A DNA stretch of 64,000 nucleotides from an uncultured Rhodospira sp. Its GTDB lineage: Bacteria > Pseudomonadota > Alphaproteobacteria > Rhodospirillales > Rhodospirillaceae. The notes under the pieces were generated by a model that did not search any database, was not told the DNA's origin, and saw only the letters and a program-made list of their open reading frames with translations. The translations under genes were made by a program, and so were the position numbers. The stretch is from NCBI RefSeq assembly GCF_937138205.1, contig NZ_CAKZOT010000058.1, forward strand, positions 42,204 through 106,203, given 5' to 3'. How positions within the stretch are numbered: the stretch's first letter is position 1; each line of letters opens with the position of its first letter. Positions 36,681-46,051 of this stretch are shown one piece after another.

Positions 36681-38129
36681 TCAAGCCGATGCCACGGCAT
36701 CCCAGAACGACGACTTCCGCCCGTGCTCCCGGCGCAGGCGTGCCTGATAATCCGCGTGAGGCTCCAACGCGCCGAAGTCTTCGATCCGCGTCGCCAGGCC
36801 GGCGCAGTCCATCAGGTGGCGGGCAGCATGGCGGTAGCGGCTGCTTCGGGCGCGCACCAACGAGAAGTCGATCATGGCGCGCAACAAGACGGTCGCCGCC
36901 AGGGGATACTTCTCCGCCAGCGCCTCGGCGGCCGGCGTCAGAAGGCCATAGTGGTTGCCATCCAGATCAGACGCCCTCGCCAGCACAAGCCGCGCGGCCC
37001 GATCCAGTGCCGGCCATTCGAGCAGGAACCAAAGAGCCTGATGCGCGTTGTCTACGCCCTCCGCGTGTGTCAACGCCCGCTCCTCCGCCTCCAGATCCTC
37101 GAAGTCTGGCAGCTTGGAGAGGTACGTGCGCAAGTGGTCCGGCGACAAGTCCTGTTCAAAGACCGACCACCGCGCTCCTTGCGCCTCGTTTAAGCGCCCC
37201 AGCGCTTCCAGGGCGGCGATCCGAGCATCAGCGAAGTCGAAGTCCGGCAGCCACCAGTGGTGTCGGGGTGCATCCGCCTCGTCCAGAACCCGCAGGGCCT
37301 CGTCGGCGCGCCCGGCCGCGACCAGACGCTGGGCAATCTCGGCCGCGGTTTTCGGAGCCTTGCGGAACTCAGGTGGGTGCTGAGCGATGAATGCATCGAC
37401 ATCACCCTGGACGTCTGCGATGTCCTGCAAGGCGTGGCGAACCGTGCTCTGGCGGGACCTCTCTTCCACCTCGTCAGCATATGTGGGACCAAAGGAGCCG
37501 CCACCCACGACTTTTCGTTGATTGTCGGGCGATCTCTTCACCGGCGTATTCGACAGGATCACAATTCGCACCTTTAGGTGCTCCAAGCCCTTCGCCCCGA
37601 GGGCCGGGGCCAGGATGCTGATCAGGCGGTCGGTCAGGCCGTAGTCGTTGCTGACCAGGGCATCGTAGGTCCGGTCGGCTAGAGCAACCGGCTCCGCCCC
37701 CGCCGCCGTGGCGAGCCTGCCGAGATCCTCGCAGGCGGTTCGGAATACATCCGCGATCACCCCGCTGCTGTCGTCGCACCGCGCATAGACCGCGTTGCCC
37801 AGTTCGACGAACCGCCATAACAGGTCCACTGCGGCGCCCGGATCGCCTTCCCCTACTTTGTTGACAATGGCCTTCCGCTGGAGTTCCAGATCGGAGGCGA
37901 ACGTACGGCTCTCTGACCATTCGATGAACCGGGACCCCCGCTTGATCTCGCCCAGGCGCTTGCGCACCTCGTGGGCAACCTCACGCGGCCCTTGGGCGTC
38001 TGCCAGAGCAAGGCGCAGCCGCCGTTTCGCCGCCGCGTTGCCGGCGGTCACCTCCAGCAGCAGCTCGGCCAGCCGCTCGGCGCCAAGGGCTTGCAGGTTC
38101 TTGGCACTGAGGGTCTTCTTGGATGGCAT
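36681..38129 (-). CDS. DUF6880-like protein of unknown function
   Basis: 482 aa, soluble, mainly helical. The N-terminus (MPSKKTLSAKNLQALGAERLAELLLE, then AAKRRLRLAL) and the RCDDSSGVIADVF segment resemble a family I recall as DUF6880; the match is from memory. The middle has helical repeats like TPR units (VAAGRADEALRVLDEA; ARIAALEALGRLNEAQG). The C-terminus (SSRYRHAARHLMDCAGLATRI followed by HADYQARLRREHGRKSSFWD) is strongly conserved in such proteins. No neighbour suggests a function. It lies between an IS630 remnant and a MITE-like element, so this may be an insertion-prone spot. Confidence 0.75.
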   Translation of the reverse strand: MPSKKTLSAKNLQALGAERLAELLLEVTAGNAAAKRRLRLALADAQGPREVAHEVRKRLGEIKRGSRFIEWSESRTFASDLELQRKAIVNKVGEGDPGAAVDLLWRFVELGNAVYARCDDSSGVIADVFRTACEDLGRLATAAGAEPVALADRTYDALVSNDYGLTDRLISILAPALGAKGLEHLKVRIVILSNTPVKRSPDNQRKVVGGGSFGPTYADEVEERSRQSTVRHALQDIADVQGDVDAFIAQHPPEFRKAPKTAAEIAQRLVAAGRADEALRVLDEADAPRHHWWLPDFDFADARIAALEALGRLNEAQGARWSVFEQDLSPDHLRTYLSKLPDFEDLEAEERALTHAEGVDNAHQALWFLLEWPALDRAARLVLARASDLDGNHYGLLTPAAEALAEKYPLAATVLLRAMIDFSLVRARSSRYRHAARHLMDCAGLATRIEDFGALEPHADYQARLRREHGRKSSFWDAVASA

Positions 38130-38297
38130 AGTCGCTCAGCAGCCAATACGACCATTGATCCTCAGCGGAGACTGCCACGCCCGCACCGGCAGATGCCAGA
38201 AGGAAGAGGATCATGAGGCCAAAGAGGCCGTACCCCGTGTCCCAGGATCAGGTCATCATCCGCCGCGAGGGCAATCAAGCTATCATTGCATGATGAG

Positions 38298-38576
38298 TGA
38301 TACCAACGGACCGAAGTCATGACTCGTCGCCATTCGCCGGGCGCAGCGCCGACGCGGGAGATCCCTCGGCTCGCCCCCGGCGACGCTTCGCGTCGCCGAG
38401 ATCATAGAAGCGCGACCATCGTCCCGATGGTCGCGGGGGCTCGCTCGGGATGACGATTTTCTTTAAGGAACAAATACATACGTCATCCCGAAGCGTCCGT
38501 TAGGACGCGAGGGATCTCCCAAGGTCGTGTGCCGACGGTCCGGAAAACGTGTCACGATTTCCGTCGCTTGGTATCA
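38298..38576. repeat. MITE-like palindromic element, full copy
   Basis: Outer ends TGATACCAA (38298-38306) and TTGGTATCA (38568-38576) are perfect inverted repeats. The arms stay similar in inverted orientation for about 75 bp and include GGGAGATCCCTCG on the left and CGAGGGATCTCCC on the right. Internal hairpins are at 38379-38397 (8-bp stem, 3-nt loop) and 38412-38434 (9-bp stem, 5-nt loop). There is no open reading frame. A second copy starts at 63924. Confidence 0.75.
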
Positions 38577-38628
38577 GAGGGGGGGAGACCGCGAGGAATC
38601 CCCCTACTCGATTAAGTCTTTGATTTAA

Positions 38629-38705
<77 letters not shown>

Positions 38706-38851
38706 AAACCCCGGCCAGCACGGTCCGGCGCCAGCGGGAGAGGCACTATACCGAGGCCGCCTGGGCGGTGCAACACGCGAACGCCGCCGAGTTGCGGACC
38801 CGGGCGCCGCCGTGGCATGGTCCGATCGCCCCGCCCTTTCGGATTGCACCC

Positions 38852-40165
38852 ATGCCGTCGTCGCCGACCGCCGTCCCCGCTTCGTCACGCCCCCTGTCCG
38901 TCGCCGTGCTGATCACGCTGGCGCGCGGGCCGTCGGCCGGCGGTCACGTCAAGTGCTGGGAGCGGTTCGCCGAGGCGGCGGCCACCCTGGCGCCCGGCGC
39001 CCTGGATCTGACCGTCTACGCCATGGGCGACACCGAGTCCGTGGAGCCGCTGGCCGAGCACGTGCGCTTCCACGCCCTGCCGCCGACCCTGGGCACGGCC
39101 CGGTTTCCGCTCCTGGCCCAGGGCGCGGGGCACACCGACCTCGCCCCGCACCACGCCCGGCTGGCCCGCCACCTGCGCCGCCACGATGTGCTGCACTGCA
39201 CCGACACCTTCACCTTTTCCCGCACGGCCAAGCGGGTGGCGAAGCGTCACGGCGCGGCGTTGGTGGCGTCGATCCACACCGACCTGCCCACCTTTACCAC
39301 CGTCTACTCCCGCGAGATCCTGGCGCGGATGGTCGGAACGGGATGGCTGGGCCGGCGGGTGCTAGACGACCTCGACCTGCCCGGCCGGCTGGGTCGTGAC
39401 GCCGCACGGAAAGTGTCAACGTTCGTCGCCGCGTGCGACCGCGTACTGGTCTCAAAGGAGGCGGATCAGGCGATGGCCGCCGCAGCATTGGGCGCCAACC
39501 GCGTACACTGGCTGCGGCGGGGCATCGACCTCGACCGCTTCAACCCGCGCCACCGCGACCGGGCACGCCTGCGCATCGAGATGGGTGTGCCGGCGGACCG
39601 GCCGCTGCTGCTGTTCGTGGGCCGCGCCGACGATAGCAAGCGCCTGATGACGCTGGCCCGGGCGGCGCGACGGCTGCTCGACCAGGGCCGGGAGGTGCAT
39701 GTCGTGGCAGTTGGCGAGGGCAACCGGCGCGCCGACCTGCTGGCGCTGCTCGGCCCCGAACACGCCAGCGCCCCCGGCGCCCTGCCGCAGGATGCCCTGC
39801 CGGCGCTGTACGCCAGTGCCGACCTGTTCGTGTTCCCGTCGGAAAGCGAGGTCTCGCCCAACGTCGTGCTGGAGGCGCGCGCCTGCGGCGTGCCGGTGGT
39901 GCTGTCCAGCCGCGACGGCGGCGCCCGCTTCGTGCGCGCCCACGGCCTGGACGGCGTTCTGGTGGACGATCCCGACCCGGCCGCGTGGGCGGCGGCGATC
40001 GAACCGCTCCTGGGCGACGCCGAGGCCCGACACGCCATGGGCGCGCGCGCCCGCGCGGCCGTCGAGGCGACGGCGCCCTCTTGGCGTGACGTCCTGGAGC
40101 ACGACCTGCTGCCGGTCTGGCGCGCCGCGGCCAGTGACCACGGCCGACCCCATGGTGGCCCATGA
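38852..40165 (+). CDS. Glycosyltransferase family 4/1 (GT-B fold)
   Basis: 437 aa, cytoplasmic. The N-terminal domain begins LSVAVLITLARGPSAGGHVKCWERFAEAA. The C-terminal nucleotide-sugar domain contains LLLFVGRADDSKRLMTLARAAR and the EX7E-like motif SESEVSPNVVLEARACGVPVV. Likely adds a sugar to a surface glycan or lipid; the acceptor is unknown. The ATG at 38852 was chosen because the longer frame would run into the tRNA gene. It overlaps the next gene by 4 bp, so the pair is one transcription unit with a lipid-translocation or envelope theme. Confidence 0.88.
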   Translation: MPSSPTAVPASSRPLSVAVLITLARGPSAGGHVKCWERFAEAAATLAPGALDLTVYAMGDTESVEPLAEHVRFHALPPTLGTARFPLLAQGAGHTDLAPHHARLARHLRRHDVLHCTDTFTFSRTAKRVAKRHGAALVASIHTDLPTFTTVYSREILARMVGTGWLGRRVLDDLDLPGRLGRDAARKVSTFVAACDRVLVSKEADQAMAAAALGANRVHWLRRGIDLDRFNPRHRDRARLRIEMGVPADRPLLLFVGRADDSKRLMTLARAARRLLDQGREVHVVAVGEGNRRADLLALLGPEHASAPGALPQDALPALYASADLFVFPSESEVSPNVVLEARACGVPVVLSSRDGGARFVRAHGLDGVLVDDPDPAAWAAAIEPLLGDAEARHAMGARARAAVEATAPSWRDVLEHDLLPVWRAAASDHGRPHGGP

Positions 40166-41154
40166 AAGCCAGAGCCGCGATCCTGCCCCTGCTCAAGGCC
40201 GGGGTGTCGCTCGGCCTGTTGGGGGTGATCCTCGCCAGTGTGGACCTGCGAGCGCTGTGGGCGCGCCTGGACGCCGACGTGGCGCTGGCCGGCGGGGCGG
40301 CGCTGCTGCTGCTTCAGGTCCAGGCGGTCGGCGCGGCGGCCCGCTGGCGGCTGGTGCTGTCGGTGCACGAGCAGGTCCTGCCCTTCACGGTCACATGGCG
40401 CAACGTGCTGCTGGGACTGTTCGGCAACCAGGCCATGCCGTCGACCATCGGCGGTGACGCGCTGCGGGTGTGGAACGGCTGGCGGCTGGGCCTGCCGCTC
40501 GGGTTGGCGACGCGGTCGCTGATCGTCGACCGGGTGTTCAGTTTTCTCGGGCTGATCCTGCTGTGCGTGCTGGGCCTGCCGGTGCTGGCGGCCAGTGCCG
40601 ACGACCCGCTGGTGGCGCGCGGCCTGCTGACGTTGGTGCTGGGCGGGCTGGGGTGCCTGCTGGTGCTTCTCGGTCTTCGCTGGCTGCCGTCGGCGTTGGC
40701 TGACCGCGCGGCCGTCCGGCCTTTGGTCGCCCTGTCGGGCTCGGCGTGGCGCGTGCTGAGCAGCCGGCGCGCTTTGCCGCCGGTGCTGGGCCTGATGCTG
40801 CTGCCGCACCTGATCGATATCACGGTGGTCTGGCTGTATGCGCTGGCGCTGGGCACGGACGCCGCGTGGACCACCATCGCCCTGGTGTTTCCGCCGGCCA
40901 TCCTGACCGCCGCCGTGCCGGTGTCGGTGGCCGGCTGGGGCCTGCGCGAAGGCGCACTGGTGCTCGGCTTTGGCATCGTCGGATTGCCCGCCGACGCGGC
41001 GCTGGCCTGTTCGCTGCTGTACGGGGCGTCGGCCGTGGTGACCGGCCTGATCGGCGGCGGGGTCTGGGCGCTGGGGGACGCCGATGGCCTGGCGGCGTTG
41101 CGTCGCGCGCGGACCGAGGCCGCGCACCTGCCGACGCACGACCGCCCACCTTGA
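40162..41154 (+). CDS. Flippase-like integral membrane protein (LPG synthase TM/AglD family, UPF0104)
   Basis: 330 aa with about 8 hydrophobic segments (for example VSLGLLGVILAS and GLILLCVLGLPVLAAS). Family motifs are GLFGNQAMPSTIGGDALRVW and VPVSVAGWGLREGALVLGFG. Members share the membrane domain of lysylphosphatidylglycerol synthase; a role in lipid or glycolipid translocation is suspected but unproven. It is translationally coupled to the glycosyltransferase, so it may flip that enzyme's lipid-linked product. Confidence 0.85.
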   Translation: MKARAAILPLLKAGVSLGLLGVILASVDLRALWARLDADVALAGGAALLLLQVQAVGAAARWRLVLSVHEQVLPFTVTWRNVLLGLFGNQAMPSTIGGDALRVWNGWRLGLPLGLATRSLIVDRVFSFLGLILLCVLGLPVLAASADDPLVARGLLTLVLGGLGCLLVLLGLRWLPSALADRAAVRPLVALSGSAWRVLSSRRALPPVLGLMLLPHLIDITVVWLYALALGTDAAWTTIALVFPPAILTAAVPVSVAGWGLREGALVLGFGIVGLPADAALACSLLYGASAVVTGLIGGGVWALGDADGLAALRRARTEAAHLPTHDRPP

Positions 41155-41184
41155 TGCGCCCCGCCGCCCCGTCCGCCCTTATCC

Positions 41185-41616
41185 GATTCACACACATCCA
41201 AAGCCGTTGTTTGCCGCCTGAACCCCCTCCCGACCTCCCCCTTAAATGGGGGAGGAGTTCCGGCAGGCACTTTTCGGCGAGCTGGAGAACGGCCCGCAAA
41301 GAGGGTGCAGGCCGGACCCCCTCCCCGTTTACCTATCTGATTCACACATTTTTTCTTCAGATCGTCATTGCGAGGCGCGCAGCGACGAAGCAATCCAGGG
41401 CGGATATCTGCGTTTTACGCTCTGGATTGCTTCACCCTCGTCTTGCGACGAGGGTTCGCAATGACGGGCCATTTTCCGCCGGGGCCGTCAACCCCAGCTT
41501 GGCGGGAAAAGAAGTGTGAATATGATAGCCGTTTACGGGGAGGGTTGGGGTGGGGTCTTGCGCCACCCCGTCGGCTCGCTCGAACACTGGTGGAGACGTG
41601 TGAACATGACAGCCGT
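41185..41616. repeat. Nested intergenic repeat region (REP-like)
   Basis: This 506-bp gap between convergent genes (41155-41660) holds no gene. GATTCACACA occurs at 41185 and 41339; the inverse form GTGTGAAYATGAYAGCCG occurs near 41514 and 41599. The segments 41318-41350 and 41510-41547 form an imperfect inverted repeat. Inside it lies another inverted element, 41363-41466, with ends CGTCATTGCGA/TCGCAATGACG and inner arms GAAGCAATCCAG/CTGGATTGCTTC. The latter sequence type is a common dispersed repeat in Proteobacteria. Confidence 0.7.
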
Positions 41617-41660
41617 CCGGCCCCGGGGAACACAACCGCCAGGGCGCGGACACAGTCTGA

Positions 41661-43145
41661 CTACTGGGTCGAGGTCGGCTTGGTGCCGGGCACCGGCGCC
41701 GGTCGGTGCGAGACCTCCACCGCCTCAGCGGCGGGCGCGGACGCCGGCGCGCGGACCTGCATGTCTGGCGCCGGACGGGTGACCCCCTCGACCGTGCGGT
41801 CGCCGAAGGCGTAGTCCGGCACCACCCCGGCGCCGGCCCGGGCGTCGGCCGCGGCCTCCTCGGGATCGGCGACCCCCAGGGCGGAGGACAGCGCTCCCAT
41901 CACTGCCAGGATGCGGTAGACCGCGAAGTCGGTGACGTATTCGGCGCTGACCAGGGCGCTGCGGGACAGGAACAGTTCGTTCTCGCTGTCGAGCAAATCC
42001 AGCAGATCACGTTGACCGATCAGGAACTCCTGGCGATAGGTATCGACCACCTCGGTATTGGACGCCACTTGATCGCGCAGGATGGCCACCCGGTTGCGGG
42101 CCGACTCCAAAGCATTCCACGACAGGCGGGTTTCCTCGGCCACCGCGCGCTCGACCTGCATGGTCTCGGCGCGCTGTTCGCCGATGCGGTGCGACATCTC
42201 GACCCGGCGGGCCGTGTCGATGCCGCCGTTGAACAGGTTCCAGGACAGCATCACCATGGCGCTGGCGTCGTTGTTGATGCCTTCCACGCCGTCGACGTTG
42301 TGGTTGCGCTTGTGCTGCAGTTCCAGTTCGATGGTCGGATAGTAGGCGCCGCCGGCCTCGCGATGGGCCGCGCGGGCCTCGTCGATCTGGGCCGCCCGCG
42401 CCCGCAAAGTCGGGCTGTTGTTGACGGCATAGACAACCGCCTCGTTCACCGAAGCCGGCAGCGCCGACTCCAGGGACGGCGGCGGCGACAGGGCCTCCGG
42501 CTCGCTGCCGACGATCGTCAGGAACCGGGCGCGGGCGTCGGCCAGGTCCTGTTCGGCGCTGACCAGGGTGTCGCGGGCCGCCGACAGACGGCTTTCGGTC
42601 TGTTGCTGGTCACCGACGCCGGACTGGCCGGCGTTCACGCGCTGGCCGACGCGCGACAGGATATCCTCGTGGACCGCGATGTTTTCCGCCGCGATGTCGA
42701 GCAGTTCCTGGTAGCGCAGCACGTCCATGTAGACCTCTGCCGCGTCCAGCGACAGGGTCTCGACCCGCTCCTCGACGCGGAGGGAGGCGCCATCCAGGCG
42801 GGCGGCCCGTTGCTCGATCTTGGCCTCGCGGTCGAAGCCGTCGAACAGAAGCTGGGTCAGGCGAATCTGCGTGTCGTAGCGCAGCAGGGTCTTCTCATCG
42901 ATGGCCCGCGTCTCGGTCCATTCCGGCCCGACGTCGGCGCTGACATCCAGGCGCGGGAAGTAAAGCCCTCGCCCCTGTCTCAATTCGAACACCTGGGCGC
43001 GACGGTTTTCCTTGGCGGCTTCGATCTGCGGGTTGGTCGCGGTGGCCTGGAACGCGGCTTCCTGCAGCGACATGCCCTGGGCCGGCAGCGCCCCCAGCAT
43101 CGTCAGCGCGGTGGTGGCCAAGAACAGGTGCCTACACAGACGCAT
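41661..43145 (-). CDS. TolC-family outer membrane protein for type I secretion (LapE-like)
   Basis: 494 aa. A signal peptide (LFLATTALTMLGALPAQG) precedes a TolC-type protein with two internally similar helical hairpin halves (SLQEAAFQATATNPQIEAAKENR; VNEAVVYAVNNSPTLRARAAQ). The segment RQEFLIGQRDLLDLLDSENELFLSRSALV is a hallmark of the type I secretion TolC subfamily. The product forms the trans-periplasmic exit duct. The ATG at 43145 has a GGAGG site; the upstream in-frame extension lacks coding character. The C-terminus carries an extra Ala/Pro-rich tail of about 70 residues. The matching ABC transporter and adaptor genes lie 4-7 kb away on the other strand. Confidence 0.92.
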   Translation of the reverse strand: MRLCRHLFLATTALTMLGALPAQGMSLQEAAFQATATNPQIEAAKENRRAQVFELRQGRGLYFPRLDVSADVGPEWTETRAIDEKTLLRYDTQIRLTQLLFDGFDREAKIEQRAARLDGASLRVEERVETLSLDAAEVYMDVLRYQELLDIAAENIAVHEDILSRVGQRVNAGQSGVGDQQQTESRLSAARDTLVSAEQDLADARARFLTIVGSEPEALSPPPSLESALPASVNEAVVYAVNNSPTLRARAAQIDEARAAHREAGGAYYPTIELELQHKRNHNVDGVEGINNDASAMVMLSWNLFNGGIDTARRVEMSHRIGEQRAETMQVERAVAEETRLSWNALESARNRVAILRDQVASNTEVVDTYRQEFLIGQRDLLDLLDSENELFLSRSALVSAEYVTDFAVYRILAVMGALSSALGVADPEEAAADARAGAGVVPDYAFGDRTVEGVTRPAPDMQVRAPASAPAAEAVEVSHRPAPVPGTKPTSTQ

Positions 43146-43233
43146 GATTTCCTCCGTTGTGACAAGCCGCCCCGGCAGTGCGGATTCGCGGGGTCCGTCG
43201 GCACTTGCGTTCGGTAAAGAGTCGAGAACCATG

Positions 43234-43261
43234 ATTAGATCAAGTGACCATGTTCTGTCAA
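43234..43261 (-). promoter_or_regulatory. Sigma70-like promoter of the TolC-type gene
   Basis: On the minus strand TTGACA (43261-43256) and TCTAAT (43239-43234) are separated by 16 bp. Predicted transcription start is near 43227, about 80 nt before the ATG. It lies in a relatively AT-rich gap. The rest of the gap, 43262-43608, holds no gene that I can support. Confidence 0.6.
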
Positions 43262-43608
43262 TTAACTAAAGCACAACCGAAAGAACACAGGAACTATTAA
43301 GGTGCCTCAAAAACGCACACCCATCAACAGGTATATCCTGCATAGAAACGCCGCTACTCGCCACACACAAAGTAAAGCGCGGTGGCCGTATGACTTTCGA
43401 AAGGTCCTTTTTATTGGCTCCCACACCCCGCAACGGCCACCAGCGCCGCCCCGATGACCGTCGGCACGCCGGTCCCGCAAAAGAGTACATGGAAAACCAC
43501 CCTGAACAGCTACACAGTCCACGATGGGCACGGCCCGGATAGCGCCCCATCCCTGGGTCGGGCCGCGCGGTTTCGTGCCAAATCCGGTGGGTGTGGCATT
43601 ATCGCCAC

Positions 43609-45765
43609 TCACGCGGTGCCGGTCTTGCCATCGATGTCACGCCATCTCTCGGCCCCGCCCCGGTTCTCCAGGTAATTCAACAGCGCGGCCACGGGACGCC
43701 GGTCGAATTGGGCGCCGGCTCCTTTGAGCATCTCCGCGGACGCCTGCTCAACCGGCAAGCCATCGCGGAACGCGCGCGGGCTGACCATGCCGACGAAGGC
43801 ATTGGCCACCATGACGATCCGCGCGCTCAACAGGATCTCCTCGCCGGCCCGGCCGTCCGGATAGCCCTGACCGTCCCAGCGTTCCTGGAGTTGGCGCACG
43901 GTCTCGGCCACCGGCAAGTCGAAGCGCACGGACGCAAGAAGGTCAGCCGTTTGCACCATTGAGTCGCGAATGGTTGTCTTTTCCGCATCGGTCAGCGGGC
44001 CGGTCTTGGTCAAGATGGCTTCGGGAACCAGGATCTTGCCCAGATTCATCAAGTTGCCGGCGATGTCGACCGTCCGCCGGGTCTCGTCAGGTTCGCCCAT
44101 CTCGACGGCGATGGCGCTGGCGAGCTCCGCGACCATGCTCGAATGGTTCGCCGAGAAGGGATCGCGCCGGTCCACCAGGCTGACCAGGGTGCCGACCAGG
44201 TCGCGCATGGTTGCTTCGCGGCGTTCGCGTTCGGCCATCAGGTCGGTGACGTCCTCCAGCACCATCAGCACCGAGCGTGGATGGTCCCGATCCGCCGCCA
44301 GCGGAATGTGATCGGACTTGATCATGCGGGTGCGCCCCCCCTGATCGAGGGATTGCACCTCCGACACGGGCGCGCCGGTCAGGAAGGCCCGCGTGTTCAG
44401 ATCCTGGAACAGCTTGGCCGTGTGCGGCCCCATCACCTCGACCATGGAGCGGCCAACAACCTGGTCTGGCGTCAGGCCCGAGTTCCACGTCGCGCCGATG
44501 TTGGCGAAGGTGTATCGGCCCTTTTCGTCCACCGAAGCGATGGCGGTTGGCTGCCCGTCGGTCACGACGCGAATGAACTTCATGTAGTTGTGCAGGCGGT
44601 CCGCCGCGATCTTGTGCCGGGCGGCGATCTCGCCCAGCCGCACCGACGTTCCATGCCGCCACAATGCCAAGGCGCCGATGAAGATGCCGGCGATCACCAA
44701 CAGGAACACGATCAACAGGGTGTTCAGCCGGGCCTCGGCGGCCCCCAGGGCCTCCGCCTCGGTGATGGAATGCACCAGCACCCAGTTCGTTTCGGGTATG
44801 GCGCGACTGGTGAACAGCACGTCCTCGCCGGCGTGGTTGCGGCCGAACCCGAACAGGCCCGGTTCGGCCAGCGCCCGCGCCGCAGCAAGCTCCGGCGTGT
44901 CCGTCGACAAGGTCTTGCCCATCGCCGGCGTGCCGTCGGACAGCGGCGTGATGTACTCGACGGAGCGATCGCGCCGGCGCACCAGGTTGGTCTCGGTGCT
45001 CTCCCAGATGGTGCCCGGCTGGACCAGCAGGTCGAACACGGTACGATCGAACGGCCGCAGACCGACCACGAAGCCGATCTCGGCGCCCGCCGCCGCGTCC
45101 TGCTGCACGGCATACAGCGGCGCGGCAAAGGCCAGAAGCGGCTCGCCGGTGGGGCCGATCCGCGGCCCGTGGATAGCGGTGGTCCCCTCCCCCGCCCGGG
45201 CGAGCATCGGCCCGAATCCGTCGGGCAGGCGCGGCATGTACGTGCTGCCGACGATCGTCCCGCCGGCCGGATTGACGATCGCCAGCCCGGCGCTCGCCGG
45301 CGCGCCGATGTTGGCGTCGACGCGCCCCGACAGGCGATTGGGCACGAACCCGGTCTGGTCGGCGGTGGCGTTGAGCAGATTGCGGATGTAGTTGCCTTCG
45401 ATCTGATCAAGGTCGTCGGCGCCACCGCCGGCGAGGTCCATGGCATAGAGTTGAAGATTGGCATTGCTCGCCAATCGGGTCAGAACCGCCGTCTGCTCGT
45501 CTAGCCACTGGGTCACGGCCCCCGCGCGCCCATCGGCCACGATACCCAGGCGAACCTGCCAGTTCTGGATTTCGCGGTCGCGTTCCGCGCCGATGAATCT
45601 TAGCACCAGGGCAACGCCCACCACGGCCACCACGACCAGGACGGCCGCGATTGCCAGCATCCGCAGCCGCGCGCGGCGGGCACCGGCGTCGGCCTCAAGG
45701 CCATCATCGGGCCGAGCCCCCTCGGCGTCGGCAGTGCGGCCGCCGGTTCCCTTGTCGTCGCTCAC
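43609..45765 (-). CDS. Membrane sensor: periplasmic Cache-like domain, PAS, degenerate HD-GYP domain
   Basis: 718 aa from a GTG with a GGAGG site. A membrane helix (MLAIAAVLVVVAVVGVALVLRF) is followed by an extracytoplasmic Cache-like sensor (about 60-350), a second helix (LLIVFLLVIAGIFIGALALW), a PAS domain (AIASVDEKGRYTFANIGATW) and an HD-GYP-type domain. The HD pair is replaced by M573-N574 in NLMNLGK, and the HHE site by L626-Q627-E628; GYP remains at 634-636. Cyclic-di-GMP hydrolysis is therefore unlikely; a binding or receptor role is inferred. It flanks the TolC-type gene and is divergent from the LuxR-type regulator. Confidence 0.85.
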   Translation of the reverse strand: MSDDKGTGGRTADAEGARPDDGLEADAGARRARLRMLAIAAVLVVVAVVGVALVLRFIGAERDREIQNWQVRLGIVADGRAGAVTQWLDEQTAVLTRLASNANLQLYAMDLAGGGADDLDQIEGNYIRNLLNATADQTGFVPNRLSGRVDANIGAPASAGLAIVNPAGGTIVGSTYMPRLPDGFGPMLARAGEGTTAIHGPRIGPTGEPLLAFAAPLYAVQQDAAAGAEIGFVVGLRPFDRTVFDLLVQPGTIWESTETNLVRRRDRSVEYITPLSDGTPAMGKTLSTDTPELAAARALAEPGLFGFGRNHAGEDVLFTSRAIPETNWVLVHSITEAEALGAAEARLNTLLIVFLLVIAGIFIGALALWRHGTSVRLGEIAARHKIAADRLHNYMKFIRVVTDGQPTAIASVDEKGRYTFANIGATWNSGLTPDQVVGRSMVEVMGPHTAKLFQDLNTRAFLTGAPVSEVQSLDQGGRTRMIKSDHIPLAADRDHPRSVLMVLEDVTDLMAERERREATMRDLVGTLVSLVDRRDPFSANHSSMVAELASAIAVEMGEPDETRRTVDIAGNLMNLGKILVPEAILTKTGPLTDAEKTTIRDSMVQTADLLASVRFDLPVAETVRQLQERWDGQGYPDGRAGEEILLSARIVMVANAFVGMVSPRAFRDGLPVEQASAEMLKGAGAQFDRRPVAALLNYLENRGGAERWRDIDGKTGTA

Positions 45766-45941
45766 CGGTCGTCCTCCCTGACACGCCCGCGTGGCGGTAC
45801 CCAGACCGGCCACACGGACATGGCCGAAGACCACACACGTGCTCCGGCTGTTCAATGGACATGGTGCCACGCCTCACTGCGGCCGGCAATTCGTGAGCGC
45901 GGCCCGCGTTCCCGACGGAACAGATCGTCGGATGCACCTCA

Positions 45942-45957
45942 TGTGACACAGATCACA
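45942..45957. promoter_or_regulatory. CRP-type palindromic operator
   Basis: TGTGA-N6-TCACA, extended to ATGTGA-N6-TCACAT, is a perfect match to the CRP/FNR-superfamily cAMP receptor consensus. It lies between the divergent sensor gene and the LuxR-type regulator, about 95 bp before the latter's GTG. Which CRP-like protein binds is not determinable here. Confidence 0.7.
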
Positions 45958-46051
45958 TGGATAAGCACATTCGAAACCTGTCGAGCTGTGTTAAACTGCA
46001 CGGGCAGACGATGGGTCCCGCCTGCGGTCGACACGCAGGAGATCACGCTCG

